Below are positions 12,801 to 24,199 of a stretch of DNA of 64,000 bases, piece after piece. Source of the stretch: Membranipora membranacea (lineage: Eukaryota > Bryozoa > Gymnolaemata > Cheilostomatida > Membraniporidae); assembly GCA_914767715.1 (NCBI GenBank), contig OU612068.1, forward strand, positions 2,418,001 through 2,482,000, given 5' to 3'. The stretch's first letter is position 1, and each line of letters begins with the position of its first letter. A model generated the notes under the pieces. That model was given only the letters and a program-made list of their open reading frames with translations, was not told the origin of the DNA and made no database searches. Both the position numbers and the translations under genes were made by a program.

Positions 12801-15237
12801 CCTTGACTGACATGCCACCTCGATCCGAGGAAGAACTGGATGTGGTGACATTACATAACGTCGCCCTGATGAACATGGATGGAGGACCTACACAGGGCTT
12901 TGAGAAGCTGCAGTTCTTACTGCAGCAGAATCCGTTCCCACATGAGACGTTCGGTAATCTGCTTCTTCTCTATCTGAAGTATGAGTACTACGATCTGGCT
13001 GCTGATGTACTGGCTGAGAATGCTCATCTCACCTACAAGTTCCTAACTCCTGTAAGTGTGCACAGAGTTATAGCAGCAGTCTACTGAGAAACTAGTCTGA
13101 TTGTTAGAAAGGTGTCCTTTGAAAATGGTACTTATTTAAAGTACCCAGTGTTACAAATGCGGTTCACTTGAACACTACAAAAAAAACGTTTTAATACCAT
13201 AATCTCTCTGAAGAAAAAAACACTTCGTTATGCTCACAATGACTCTAGTGAAGCTGTCAGCAGCTGCTGATATAAGTTATGTTATCTCATCTTTGTACTT
13301 ACCTGACTAGAGTTTATTCCCTTTTTACAGTACCTCTACGACTTTATCGAGGCAGTGATCACCCGTCAGACCTCCCCAGAGGAGGCTTATCGTAAGCTTG
13401 ATGAGATGGCCTCTAAGCAGACAGAGCTGTTACGTAAACTAACTAAACAGGTACAGGAGTCCAGACTTAACCATGACGACGACGCTGTCAAGAGAGCCGT
13501 CAATGACTATGATGATGCTCTGGAGAGGTGAGATCACTTATCTTTATCCTTTCTTTGAACGGTGATCTTGTAGAAAATACAGTATTGGATCAAATCACCA
13601 GCTTACAATAGACCACATACTTATTTACTATTGTATTGTGTTCTCATTTCTTGTCAATGAGCAATTCAGTATTTTTTTCTAAATTAACAAATTGTTGGTT
13701 TTCTAACAAATGCACCTTCCAATACTCAGGATTCAGTTTTTTAATCTGTCATGTGCACTTTCTGTTCAGGTATATCCCAGTGCTGATGCAGCAAGCTAAG
13801 ATATACTGGGATATGGATAACTACACCCAGGTGGAGAAAATATTCAGGAAGTCTGTTGAGTTCTGTAATGAACATGATGTATGGAAGCTGAATGTGGCTC
13901 ATGTACTCTTCATGCAGGATGGAAAGTGGAAGGAAGCTACTGGATTCTATGAGCCCATAGTCAAGAAGCACTATGATAATGTAAGCTGCACTTATCGCTA
14001 ATCATGAAAATTAACAGGATTTGCATGCCCATTCTCTGAGAGAGGATAACTACAATAAAATAGTTATTATATTATCTGGTTCAATTATGCTAAAGGAATG
14101 CTCCATTATCTCAAGTGCTGGAAACTCATATTGCATTTCAATAATTCAGCCATCAGATATGACTGATGAACACATTGATGATAGTTTTTGCTGTAACCAT
14201 GGCCATTTACCCTCAAAGCTCATATCCATGCTATTGTTTATTTTGATATAGATTCTGAGTGTGAGCGCCATAGTGTTAGCTAACCTCTGTGTATCGTATA
14301 TTATGACGAGCGCTAACGAGGAGGCTGAGGAGCTGATGAGAAAGATCGAGAAAGAAGAAGAGCAGCTTGCCTACGAGGATCCAGATAGAAAAGTCTACCA
14401 TCTCTGTATAGTCAACCTCGTTATCGGGTGAGCTTTATGCTTCAGGCTCGTCGGAATCTGATTATAAGATATAATGGGAGAATCACCATGGTGTTACAGA
14501 TCATACACAATCTCTCACTTAATTTAATGTCATATTATTTGAATCAGCGGTGGGATAAACTACTATGTATTGGCTTTCTCAGTCATGAAAGTAACCTCAT
14601 TTTTCTTTTTTAGTACACTGTACTGCGCCAAGGGTAACTATGAGTTTGGTATATCTCGAGTGATTAAATCTCTGGAGCCTTATCAGAGGAAGTTAGGACC
14701 GGATACATGGTACTACGCTAAGAGATGCTTCCTCTCTCTCATAGAGAACATGGCTAAACACATGATCATGCTAAGAGACCAAGTTCTACTCGAGTGTATC
14801 TCCTTCTTAGACTGCTGTGAGAGTAAGTCCAGCTGTGATGAAATCTACATAACATTATATTTATAAAGCAATTAGCTGTCTTTGTTTGGTTGATATTAAT
14901 CAAAGAAAGACAACTTATTTCATCTTGAAGGTAACGATTTTTAACCACTGCCAAATGGAACAAGATTCTTTATACTTTTCAAGTTGTACGTTTATACTCC
15001 AAAATCTCAAACTTGTGATGAAATAAAACACCATTCAATTTATTGTTCTACACTGAAACATATTTTGAATATGTTAATATTTTTTTGCTAAATTAAAGTT
15101 CCTTCTTGATTTTAGTGTATGGTAAGGATGTGAAGACGGTAACAGATAACCCCCTGGATGAGCCTCTTCATGCCGGACGGAACACTGTTACCTTTGAGGC
15201 TAGGCATCTCAAAGCTCTACTGCTAAAACTGTACTAG
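9886..15237 (+). CDS. TTC30: Tetratricopeptide repeat protein 30 / IFT70, complete
   Basis: TTC30 (IFT70, DYF-1, fleer) is a TPR superhelix of the IFT-B complex. It wraps around IFT52 and IFT88 and is needed to build cilia and for tubulin glutamylation. Twelve coding exons join in phase: 9886-9939, 10398-10463, 10856-10971, 11173-11266, 11627-11752, 12178-12478, 12783-13051, 13331-13527, 13770-13980, 14252-14427, 14614-14822 and 15116-15237. They total 1941 nt and 646 aa, close to the roughly 665 aa of vertebrate proteins. Family blocks include GYKPDLSYNIALCHY, AFNLKAAIEYQLKN, LQFLLQQNPFPHETFGN, DVWKLNVAHVLFMQ and YHLCIVNLVIG. The first donor is GTTGGT, weaker than the rest, but its position gives the right family junction (YGM then IKDQRY). 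It shows that the host lineage is ciliated. Poly(A) signal at 15486. Confidence 0.97.
11372..11585 (+). mobile_element. tRNA-type SINE candidate in a TTC30 intron
   Basis: The stretch begins like a tRNA 5' half, with a D-arm/box A sequence (TAGCTCAGTTTATCAGAGCG at 11380). About 45 bases later comes a degenerate box B-like region (ATCCTGAG near 11427). A unique body follows and then an AACC-rich tail (ATTTTTAACC near 11573). It does not fold as a whole tRNA. The body and tail recur in diverged form at 17379-17590, which supports a dispersed family. Confidence 0.55.
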
Positions 15238-17009
15238 CTGAAAAAACAACTTGCGTTATTGATCGAGGCTGATATGCTTACTGATTGCCAAGATGTGAGA
15301 TATGCTAACAAAAGTCTAGAGAAATAATATTGAAAATAGCTGATGGAAAAACGTAATGAACTAGCATACAAACCAGCCATCTAAAGGAGTTATTTTGAGT
15401 ACTTCTGAGTTGTAATACTATTTACAGTAAATGTTTTGTGATCTCTTCAGCCTTCTGAATCCTAAATTTTCATTATTTCTTGTCAAATAAATGTCTACTG
15501 TCGGATAACCAAAACCAATAGAGTTCAGTCCTCATTTTAAAGATCATTCCTTACATACAGTGAGTTATCTCCTCTATGTATTGAGGGCATAAATGCTATA
15601 AAATTGGATTTTCTCATAATACAGCCAACTCATGACGAGACAGACAGAGAATTTTGATAGGTTTGACAGAGCGGGTCTGGTGACAATCCATGGCTGACCT
15701 GATTAACCTCAGGCCTAAATTTTCTAGTGTGTTTCTAACTTTTCCTTATCAGAAGGGAGGAAACCGAGAAATTCAACCAATTTAGTGGCCCATTTATAAG
15801 ATGTAGAGAAAACAAGATGTTTGACTTCACAGTTATTGCCTGTCACCAGGACCAGGTGGACTTAATTAATGTGAGAGTATTAATGGTAGACTCTAAATTA
15901 GTCAATTGAGAAAATTGTTCTTACCAGTAATGGCCATGCTGCATCCACAAATGTTGCAAATGTCATGCACAACAGGCCACATATTTAGTTTAAACTTAGA
16001 AGCACAGTAGAAATGTATTTTAAAGTTGTTTTGGGGCCATGTAAAGCGATACCATTAGAGCTACTTTGTGAGAGAACATTTTGATTTGTTGTGCAATCTA
16101 AAATATATATTTCAGTTTCTAGATCTCTGAAATCCCACACGTCGGTTGACAAACTAGCTTAGGTTGTTGCTTGTATACAAATTCAATACTGACAATTAAA
16201 TTAAGCTAATTAGTAATCAAGGTTTTTTGGTATGTCTTCACAGCAAGACATGAGGAAATATTAAATTCCATATGGTAAGATGAGTCATTCAATAAGCAAA
16301 AAGTAGAGATCAGAATCGATGTGATTGTTCGTGATGAGGGTGAAAGAAAGAACTTCAGTTATGAAATCGGGATGGCAGCTGTGTACATTGACACTCCAAT
16401 TATATATCAATAATCCCCATAATGCCGTAGGTACCACATAAAGTCATTCTTCATGGCTTTCATATCTCGATTTGAAAAAATATGATGCGTAATCGCATGG
16501 TAGTGCACCGTCACAAAGACTTCACTCAAAGTTGGAAGTTTTGCTCTGAAACTTAAACAAATGAAAGTTTTTAGTAAACATATTTTGTATATTAGAGTAT
16601 TTTAAAGATAGACATATTTGTTATTTCAGCTGGCACTGTATCAAATAAGTGAGCTTCTTGGTATGTCAGTTAAACATTCACTGAAACCAGCGGTGAGGAT
16701 TATCGATAGGAAAAGTAAATGAAGGCTTGGGCCACAACCACATATCCATTTATTTAAAGCGAAGATAATGATGCAAGAAGTCTAAATGCTATAATTTTAG
16801 AATGAAATGTTAAATGGAGCGTGAGTTAAATTCCCTATAATGTCTGTAGTCGTGTGGCCTCATCTCTCACAATGGTTATTGTTTGCGGTGAAAAATAATC
16901 TCACCAGATCCTACTTACCATAAGTATACCACACGAAAAAGTATCCCTCAAAACCATTTTTGGCTACATAATCATAAGTGGAGGGTCGTTACAAAGTTTG
17001 CGCAGATTA
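15238..17009. other. Intergenic region, TTC30 3'UTR to NHL receptor
   Basis: The first ~260 bases are the TTC30 3'UTR. The remaining ~1.5 kb shows no recognisable exon, RNA gene or strong repeat. The NHL receptor promoter and 5'UTR are expected near its right end. Confidence 0.5.
15486..15491 (+). terminator. Poly(A) signal AATAAA of TTC30
   Basis: A canonical AATAAA lies about 250 bases after the TTC30 stop codon, in the transcript sense. Confidence 0.7.
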
Positions 17010-20000
17010 ATGGCTGGATTTGAGGTATGTGTATATTATACAAGTTATGAGGGAGTGTTTACCTTGTGAGAGCCGTACAGTGAACAAATAAAGCTACATC
17101 CAGTCAACACAGTTCTATATTCTGTATGTTTTAACTCCAGAAGGAACTAAATGTTGTCTGGGTTGGTGAATAATCTCTCACTTTCTGGGTATCAATAAGT
17201 TTGTTTTTATTTGATGGTGTGATTGCACTGGGTCAATTTCTTTCTCAAATATGTGTGTGTTTTGCCGTTCTAGTTATCCCCCACTGAAGTATTGAGACAA
17301 TTCTGTTTTGTAGACTAAGTTAGTGTTGACGACTTTGTTCTACACGTGGATGACTTCCTCCCCGATACAGGGCCAACAGTAAGTAAGATTCCTCCATCGG
17401 CTACTGGGGTTTGGTTGTTCCCCAGGTGTGCTCCGACCTGCCTGCAAAACAAAGAGCAACCTGGCGCATATATTGCGGCCTAGCCCCTAAGGCAACTTAT
17501 ATTTTGCTGCCCATGCTTCGGGATGTGGCCACTGGCAAGCGGTAGGCCAACTTGATTTAAATCAACCATTTTTTAACCAACCATTCATATAATGGAAATT
17601 TGGCGAGCTCAACCATGCTGAAACTTTCAATATAAAGGGCAAACTCTTATCTCCAGGATTAGCATTAATCACTTTGTTCTTTCTCACTGTGATCATGTCT
17701 TGATACATTTAATTATGTTATTTATCTGCTACAGGTTAAGATTTGAGGATCCTGTGGAGGTGGCCACTTATATGAATTCGCAGCTGACCGTATTACATTT
17801 AGAGCAGGATGAATTTATCCCTGGCAATCTCCTTTTTGCTGATTCCGATGTGCTGAAGACGACTGATGGGACAACAACTTCAGTTGTAGTAGGAAATGTA
17901 TCAGTCAAGGCATATAGAGAGGGAGTGGCCGGCCAGGCTTTCTTCAATTCTATCAGTTCATTTGTCCAGCTAGCTTCAGACAAAGTCATGGCTGTCGACC
18001 ATGCGAACAACTGTACCCGATTAATAGATAGAAACAGTAATCGCACTACTTCATTTGTGGGTAAATGCCACAGCGGTGGATATCTGGATGGGCCTAACGC
18101 TAAGTTTGCATATCCAAATGATCTTATCCGTTACAGAAATCAGACTGAGATCGTCCTGATCACAGACGTGAAGAACAATGCTATAAGGGTGATCAACACC
18201 ACCACAAGAATAACAAGCACTCTGATGCGAGATGATATCATTCGAGATATCCGCTCCATCTTACAGCACGGTATCACGGATACTTTTTACATGACTACAA
18301 AAACTGCAGTTTTCAAATATACAATCGGGGATGTTAAACCATCAATACTAGCAGGTGCTCCGGAAGTTTTCTACTTAGGAAGTTCTGATGGAGCCTTCGA
18401 CCAAGCTCTGTTTGATGAGCCGGCTGGAATGTATCTTCTGAATGAGATGACACTGCTCGTAGCAGATGCAAGAAATAACAAAATAAGGGTGTTAGATTTA
18501 GAGAACAGGACCACCAGCTCGATATGTAGCGGAAATAAGGGAAACGATGATGGCACAGCAGCTGACTGCACCTTACACAGGCCTAGTGCTTTCTATCTCC
18601 TCGGCGACAAGCTACTCATTGGACAGATATACAGGATTCGTCAAATTAAAGGTGAGCCATCTTCTCTTGGTTCAGCAATATGTCTGGATCAAAATTGCCC
18701 CACATTTTGGATATTATCATTATCAATAATGGAATTGGTTCTTGACTCCTTGATAAGCCATGGAAGTCGTTTTGCAATGTTTTGGAAGTGTCATAAATTT
18801 CATTTAGCTTACCACAAATCCAATATTAAACTAAGGAAGATATGGAGGATTCGCAGGAGGAAAAAATAGCCATTTTGTTAAGGTTTAAGTGGTGAAATCT
18901 TATGGCCGAGCCTACTAACATTATCTCAACCTTGTTACTTTGTATAAACTCCCACCTTGGCTAGTGAAAAAGGGGCTCGCTAATATAAAGTCATCCCCTA
19001 TCTAGCTGCTGAAATGGTTGGGTTCATGATGTACATTGTACATATGTGATCTACATGCTTGGAATTTTTTGTGGATATGAATTAGGTCATTTACCACATA
19101 TTTGGCCGATTCTCAAAAATGATTCTCAAGAACTGCATGTAATCGCTAGGATAACCAAGTTCTGTGGTATTGGTATATAATTTTTTTGTAGTCTTATTTA
19201 ACTATACGCAGCAAGATTGAAGTTTTTGCTAAGGGTAATGACCTGTGTCCCGATCTATTTCGTTGCAAACTGATCAATAGCTACAAGACTTTTGAATATA
19301 ATGTCTGCCCATACAGCAACTCTGTTGACATCAAGTTCTCAAAATTTGACGCCCTGCAGGAAGACACCTTCCTCAGCCCCGAAAAAATGATTCCATTAAC
19401 AGAACTGTTAAGAATTATCTTTTTTACATTTCATGATATAGAATTTCTTTGCATATCAACAAAATCTTTCCACCGCCCCTAAGTCAGAGGTATCTTAAAT
19501 GTTATACTTATTTTTATTGTAGTGTGTACACTGTATACTGTTATTTTGATACAGAAAAGATGGGTATTAAAGAGTCATTTTCAACCAAATGTTTTTTCCT
19601 GAAAAAGACTAAGTGCAAAAATGAGTGTTTTTACATTATAGGGTACAACACATCAAAAATCTAGGCCATAAATGATCTCAAGCGACAAACTTTTATGCGT
19701 ACATAAAAGTAAATAACCATTTAGATCCCAGTAACTGGTAATACCTGAGAACCACCTACTCATCTTCCTAGATAATTCATCCAATCAAAACTCTACATTT
19801 CCAAAGTTCCTCGTTACTGTGTCAGCCTGTGAGGGGGGAGTCGTATACTGACTATATATGTTCATATTTCCTGGTAAACAAATAAATATATCTATATTAA
19901 TCTAGTGGTGATTGATGATCAGCAGAATTGGCCGCTGGCTTACGACGCTGTTGTGGCTGGCTCTAGCACATTAGAGGATTACATCTACCAAGTTACCCCA

Positions 20001-23000
20001 GCATCACCTACACCTGAAATGTCAACCACTGCAAAGCCATTTCACCAAACTTCAACAGGTGCTTGATTGGGATTATTTCATGTCCCCAAATCTTACCTCT
20101 TTAAGACTTATTCCTTGTGTGACAACCTTATGAATAACTCCGTTCCACCTGCAGAGATTAATGCTCTACCTAGTCAACCAAAATAACAAATTTGTCTTAC
20201 TTGTTGATATTTTTCAGATTTGACTTGCTCAGATATCAGCTCTCTGTTTTCTGAGAAATGCAGTCATGCTAGTGCTTAAGTTTTTTGTGTTGACTGAGCT
20301 GAGTTGAGTGTTAACATCCTGTTTGTGTTTTTTTGTACCCGTCAGGTATGGGAGTGATAATAGGCGTATCAGCAGTGGTGTTAGTCATAGCCTTAGCTGT
20401 AGTTGTTGCTGTGTGCATTTCAAAGAAAAGAACAAGGTGAGGGAAATCTGAACCTTCTACTCTAACTTACAGGCTTATAAAAAGGAATTCTCCGATCACT
20501 ATCTCTATGCTCATGGTATTTCAATGCTGATTTTTTTCATCAAATCAGAGACCATGGAAAAGTCTTTGATGTCCGAGCTAAAGAACACATTATTGAAAAA
20601 GAAAATTCTAAGATTCAGTACGATTTCGGGTCAAAAGGCCACTGCCAAAAAGCCACTGGCCATAAAGCCACTGGCCAAAAAGCCACTGGACATAAAGCCA
20701 CTGGCCAAAAAGCCACTGGCCATAAAGCCACTGGTCAAAAGGCCACTGGTCATAAGGCCACTGGACAAAAAGCCACAGGTCATAAGGCCACTGGTCAAAA
20801 GGCCACTGGTCATAAGGCCACTGGTCAAAAAGCCACAGCCCAAAAAGCCACTGGTTCAATGGTTACATCATAGAAGTCTGATATCAACTTTCCATTGGCA
20901 TGTTTTTTGGGCCTGTAAAACAAAATTCTAGCTCTTGGTATACCATTTTTCAATGACTTTTACATTAAAATGTATCTTGATGGACAAATTAAAGTCGTCA
21001 CAATCAAACAGTCAGCACTTTTAGATCAAAGCAATGCCGCATTGAGCAGAGACAGCGGTGCAGCTTTTTTGATTTTTTTCTTCGTAAGGTGATAATAATT
21101 CATAATTACATGGAAAGATTTTTAGTATCATTTTTACCCAATGCATCTTGTGATCGATTTTGATTATCACATGGTTATATCAGATCTGATACTTAACAAA
21201 AACTAAACTCTCTTGTGAACAATACAAGCCTCTACCAAGATCTATCTGTGCATCCATCGAATGTTTTTATTATTGATGACCAAAAACCCCAACCAACTCA
21301 ACTTGATCGCAATTGCTTAAAGTTTTGTAACCTGATCACTGACTTTTTCTGTTGCTCCCAGCAATGAACTAAACTTTAGTTCATTGCTCCAAGTAGTGTA
21401 TGCAACTCACTCGTGCTTGACATGTGGCATGTCAAAATCAAAAAAGCTACACCGCTGTCTCTTCTCAGTGCGGCATCGGTTCGATCTAAAAGTGCTGACT
21501 GTTTGCTTGTGATAACTTTAATTTGTCCGTTAAGATACATTTTGATGTATTAATTGGGGGTTACGGTGCAGAAAAAATGTGTGAGAAGATGTCCAGGTGG
21601 AGTAATTTAAAACAATTATTTGCAAAGGGTAGGTGGGATCTTTTCTGACTTTACTAAAATGGTAATCTGTGGGTAGAAATATAAAATAATTCATAAATGG
21701 CATATCAAGAGCTAGAATTTTGTTTTACGTGCCCAAAAAACATGTCAATGGAAAGTTGATATCACACTTCTATTATGTGACCAGCGGCTTTTTGGGCAGT
21801 GACTCTTTGACCAGTGGCCTTATGACCAGTGGCCTCTTGTCCAGTGGCCTTATGACCAGTGGCCTTTTCGCCAGTGGCTTTATGGCCAGTGGCTTTTTGA
21901 CCAGTGGCCTTATGACCAGTTGCTTTTTGGCAGTGGCCTTTTGGGTGATCACCTTCAGTACCTCAAACTGGAAAGTCTAGAGGAAGAATCCACTCCTGAG
22001 CCAATAAAATATTAAACATTAATAAATATCATGGGTGGGTTTACCCAGTCGCATGTTACCAAATCCACATTTCCTCAAGAACACTTCAGTTATTAATAGA
22101 GGTGATGATATGTGTCATAGATAAGAGTTCCTTTTCACTTACTGTACCCTCACTAGATTGTCACAGTGACGTCACTGGGAGAAAACTTCATATATCCGTT
22201 AATATACCACTCTCAAAAATAGGAGATTATCCCTTAGTTGAGAACTTGGGATTAAACTGTAGACAGTTTTTTCTAATCTGTTGGTCAGTAGTGTGAATGT
22301 TACTTTGTTACAAACAACTAGTAACTGTCTGTAAAGATCCTGTTTGTAAATATGGATCAAATCTGATCACCCTAACATAAAGATCTATAAGTATGCTGAT
22401 GACATGGTTATTTTGGGTCTTTTTGATCACAGCAGTAGCGGCGAATTTTATTTTAAAGCCGTAAATGATTTTTCCGAATGGTGCAAAGCTAACTGTCTTA
22501 TACTGAATACCGCTAAGACCATAGAGATGGTCTTTGACTTCAGTAGATCACAGGAAGTCACTTCTAATGTTTTTATTGATGACAGCCCAGTAGAGAAAGT
22601 TCAATGTTTTAAGTGTCTGGGTACTATTTTTAATGATGATTTAAAATGGACTGATAATACTGACCACATTTTTCGCAGATTAAAAAGCAGATTTTATGCA
22701 TTGTCTAAGTTCAAATCTTTTTATCCGTCCAATGCTCAATGTGAGTATTTTGTGCAGTCTCTTATATTACCGATTTTATTATATAATTCAAAAGTTTGGT
22801 TTAACTCTTGCACGGCAAAGGAGAGATCTCGATTATTATCTCCTTTTTCTACCTCATACAGCTGTGACATTCCTTATCTGATCTCAGACCGAATTCTTAG
22901 TACTGCAGTAAATTTTATTAATGACGAAGACCATATTTTTAACACACATTATGTTCCAGGTAGGAAAACATTTTATCAGCTAAGTGCCGCACAACACGTT

Positions 23001-24199
23001 TTTTAAACAGCTTCATACCTTTTAGTATCAGACTCCTAAATGATAACGCCTTCTTACAGTCACTATAATTTTGCTTCATCATTGATGACAAGCAGCAACA
23101 GCAATCTCTCTATTAAACAAGCTGGCCAGTACAGTGACAACAGGAAAGTTATTCAAGGCTTTTCTCCAGCGAGCTCACAAAAGACTATAATATATATACA
23201 TGTAACTGGTTTTGTATTTTGTATCCCTTTCCCATTACTTACGGTATATCCTTTTCTCAATAGCAGTTTTTACCAAAATTTTCGTTGATGAAATGACCTT
23301 GTAACATGTTGTTCCCTCATCGATTTCAGAAGCAGACAGGAATCTGGGCGTAAAAACCGTCCTCTACCAAGTCCTAATCCACCCGGTGAGTCAACTAAAT
23401 AAAGTTTGAGTTTTTTGCTGAACATTTGAAGAAGATGAGCGCATTACAAAACTTAATTTGTGCAGTTGTTGCGGTATTCTTTAGTTAATTGACTGTTTTT
23501 TGTGTGGCTCATCTTACAAATAGACTTAGGGTGTGGTAATTATGGTAATTAGGTGAAAAGTATGGACTCTACATTATGTGTCCTGTCAGCTACTCTTTAT
23601 AGCCTATATCTTATGTAGTTAACAGTGCGTGCAATTATTGCAATAATATATATCTAGGATTAAAAAAATAATCGTAACACTTCATTGTCAGGTCCTGGTC
23701 TTCTGTAAGCCTGTCGATAAAAAAACCACACCTTTGAAAGCTTACAATTTAGCTTATATCGTTACCTTTAACGGTTCCATTGAACAATCTTACAGCTATG
23801 ATTTACCAATATCGGAAAACTGCGTCCGACGATTCTGGCGCTTATGAAGAAGGGCCAAAGGCACAATATGACCTCATCGATGAAGACTACTATACAGATC
23901 CAGATATATATGACACCATCCAGGAGAGGAAAACTTCATACAAACCGAAATCAGTGAAGCGTGAGCCGCAGTCGGTCAAGCGCGACCCTCACTACATTGA
24001 TTTTCTTGAGACTAGACCAGTATCCGACAGAGAAGAAGGTAATGAACCCAAAGATTACGGCAGCAGACAATCTACTCAAGAAACTCCTTATTGTTACGCA
24101 AGCCAAGACCAGGATGAGCAAGGAAATACAGCTAATAATAAACTAAAGGAAGAAGATTATTTGCAGCCAGTATCATCATCACCAAATAACAACTCATAA
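17010..24199 (+). CDS. Single-pass receptor-like protein: NHL-type ectodomain, TM helix, tyrosine-rich tail with ITAM-like spacing
   Basis: Not a named family that I recognise. Proposed exons: 17010-17024, 17314-17378, 17735-18651, 19906-20058, 20346-20436, 23330-23385 and 23796-24199, 566 aa in phase. The first two exons are tentative; together they give a plausible signal peptide (MAGFETKLVLTTLFYTWM). The large exon encodes an NHL/beta-propeller-like ectodomain with repeats such as VLITDVKNNAIRVIN, LLVADARNNKIRVLD and FDEPAGMYLL, and several NxS/T sites. A Thr/Ser/Pro stalk follows, then one TM helix (about residues 386-408: GVIIGVSAVVLVIALAVVVA) and a basic stop-transfer. The ~158-residue tail has a proline stretch (PLPSPNPP) and many tyrosines, including YDLI at 457-460 and YDTI at 471-474, ten residues apart, which fits the ITAM consensus. 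A role as a phosphotyrosine signalling receptor is inferred; the ligand is unknown. Confidence 0.8.
17379..17590 (+). mobile_element. Second, diverged copy of the SINE-like family
   Basis: Compared with 11372-11585 this stretch shares, in the same order, a GGTGTGC block, a CCTGCC...AGCAACC block, a CCCTAAGGCA/CCCTCAAGGCA block and an AACC-rich tail (ATTTTTTAACCAACC near 17567). The tRNA-like head is not clear here. It lies directly after the tentative second exon of the NHL receptor gene, whose 3' edge might belong to the element. Confidence 0.45.
20637..20853. repeat. 15-bp minisatellite, left arm
   Basis: About 14 tandem degenerate copies alternate between CAAAAAGCCACTGGC and CATAAAGCCACTGGC types, forming a 30-bp higher-order unit. 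Open frames in all directions through it are a by-product of the 15-bp period. Confidence 0.9.
21361..21392. repeat. Short hairpin in the spacer of the inverted-repeat element
   Basis: Two perfect 14-base arms (AGCAATGAACTAAA and its complement) are separated by one base. The hairpin lies inside the spacer between the large arms. Confidence 0.8.
21781..21942. repeat. 15-bp minisatellite, right arm (inverted)
   Basis: About 10 copies of the complement of the left-arm unit (GACCAGTGGCCTTAT type), running in the opposite orientation. Confidence 0.88.
22362..23068 (+). mobile_element. 5'-truncated non-LTR retrotransposon (LINE) reverse transcriptase remnant
   Basis: An open frame of about 215 codons contains the polymerase motif KYADDMVILG (from 22389) and downstream thumb-region blocks such as FKCLGTIFNDDLKW, resembling the LINE reverse transcriptases common in fish and invertebrates. 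The frame stops at 23006. The recognisable element C-terminus (NSFIPFSIRLLN) continues in another frame to a stop at 23066-23068, so at least one frameshift is present. There is no upstream endonuclease or palm start. It is a dead copy in the same NHL receptor intron as the foldback element. Confidence 0.85.

Larger units (their letters stand above)
20629..21945. mobile_element. Large inverted-repeat (foldback-like) element with minisatellite arms
   Basis: The left arm (about 20629-21095) and right arm (about 21430-21945) are inverted copies around a ~335-base spacer. Both arms carry, from outside in, a 15-bp minisatellite, a block read as GATATCAACTTTCCATTG on the left, a block containing CAAAATTCTAGCTCTTG, and an inner block containing CTAAAAGTGCTGACTGTTTG on the right. 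The right arm has ~140 extra bases between two shared blocks. No transposase was seen. It lies in the intron before the NHL receptor's 23330 exon. Simple foldback transposon or expanded local palindrome are both possible. Confidence 0.7.

Noticed and set aside
20524-20931. Open frames through the 15-bp minisatellite (KPL-type and SGL-type repeats) on both strands
   Set aside because: The period is a multiple of three, so all frames stay open. There is no splice support or family similarity, and the array is half of an inverted repeat.
21720-21980. Small plus-strand frame in the right arm of the foldback element
   Set aside because: Same minisatellite artefact read in the other orientation.
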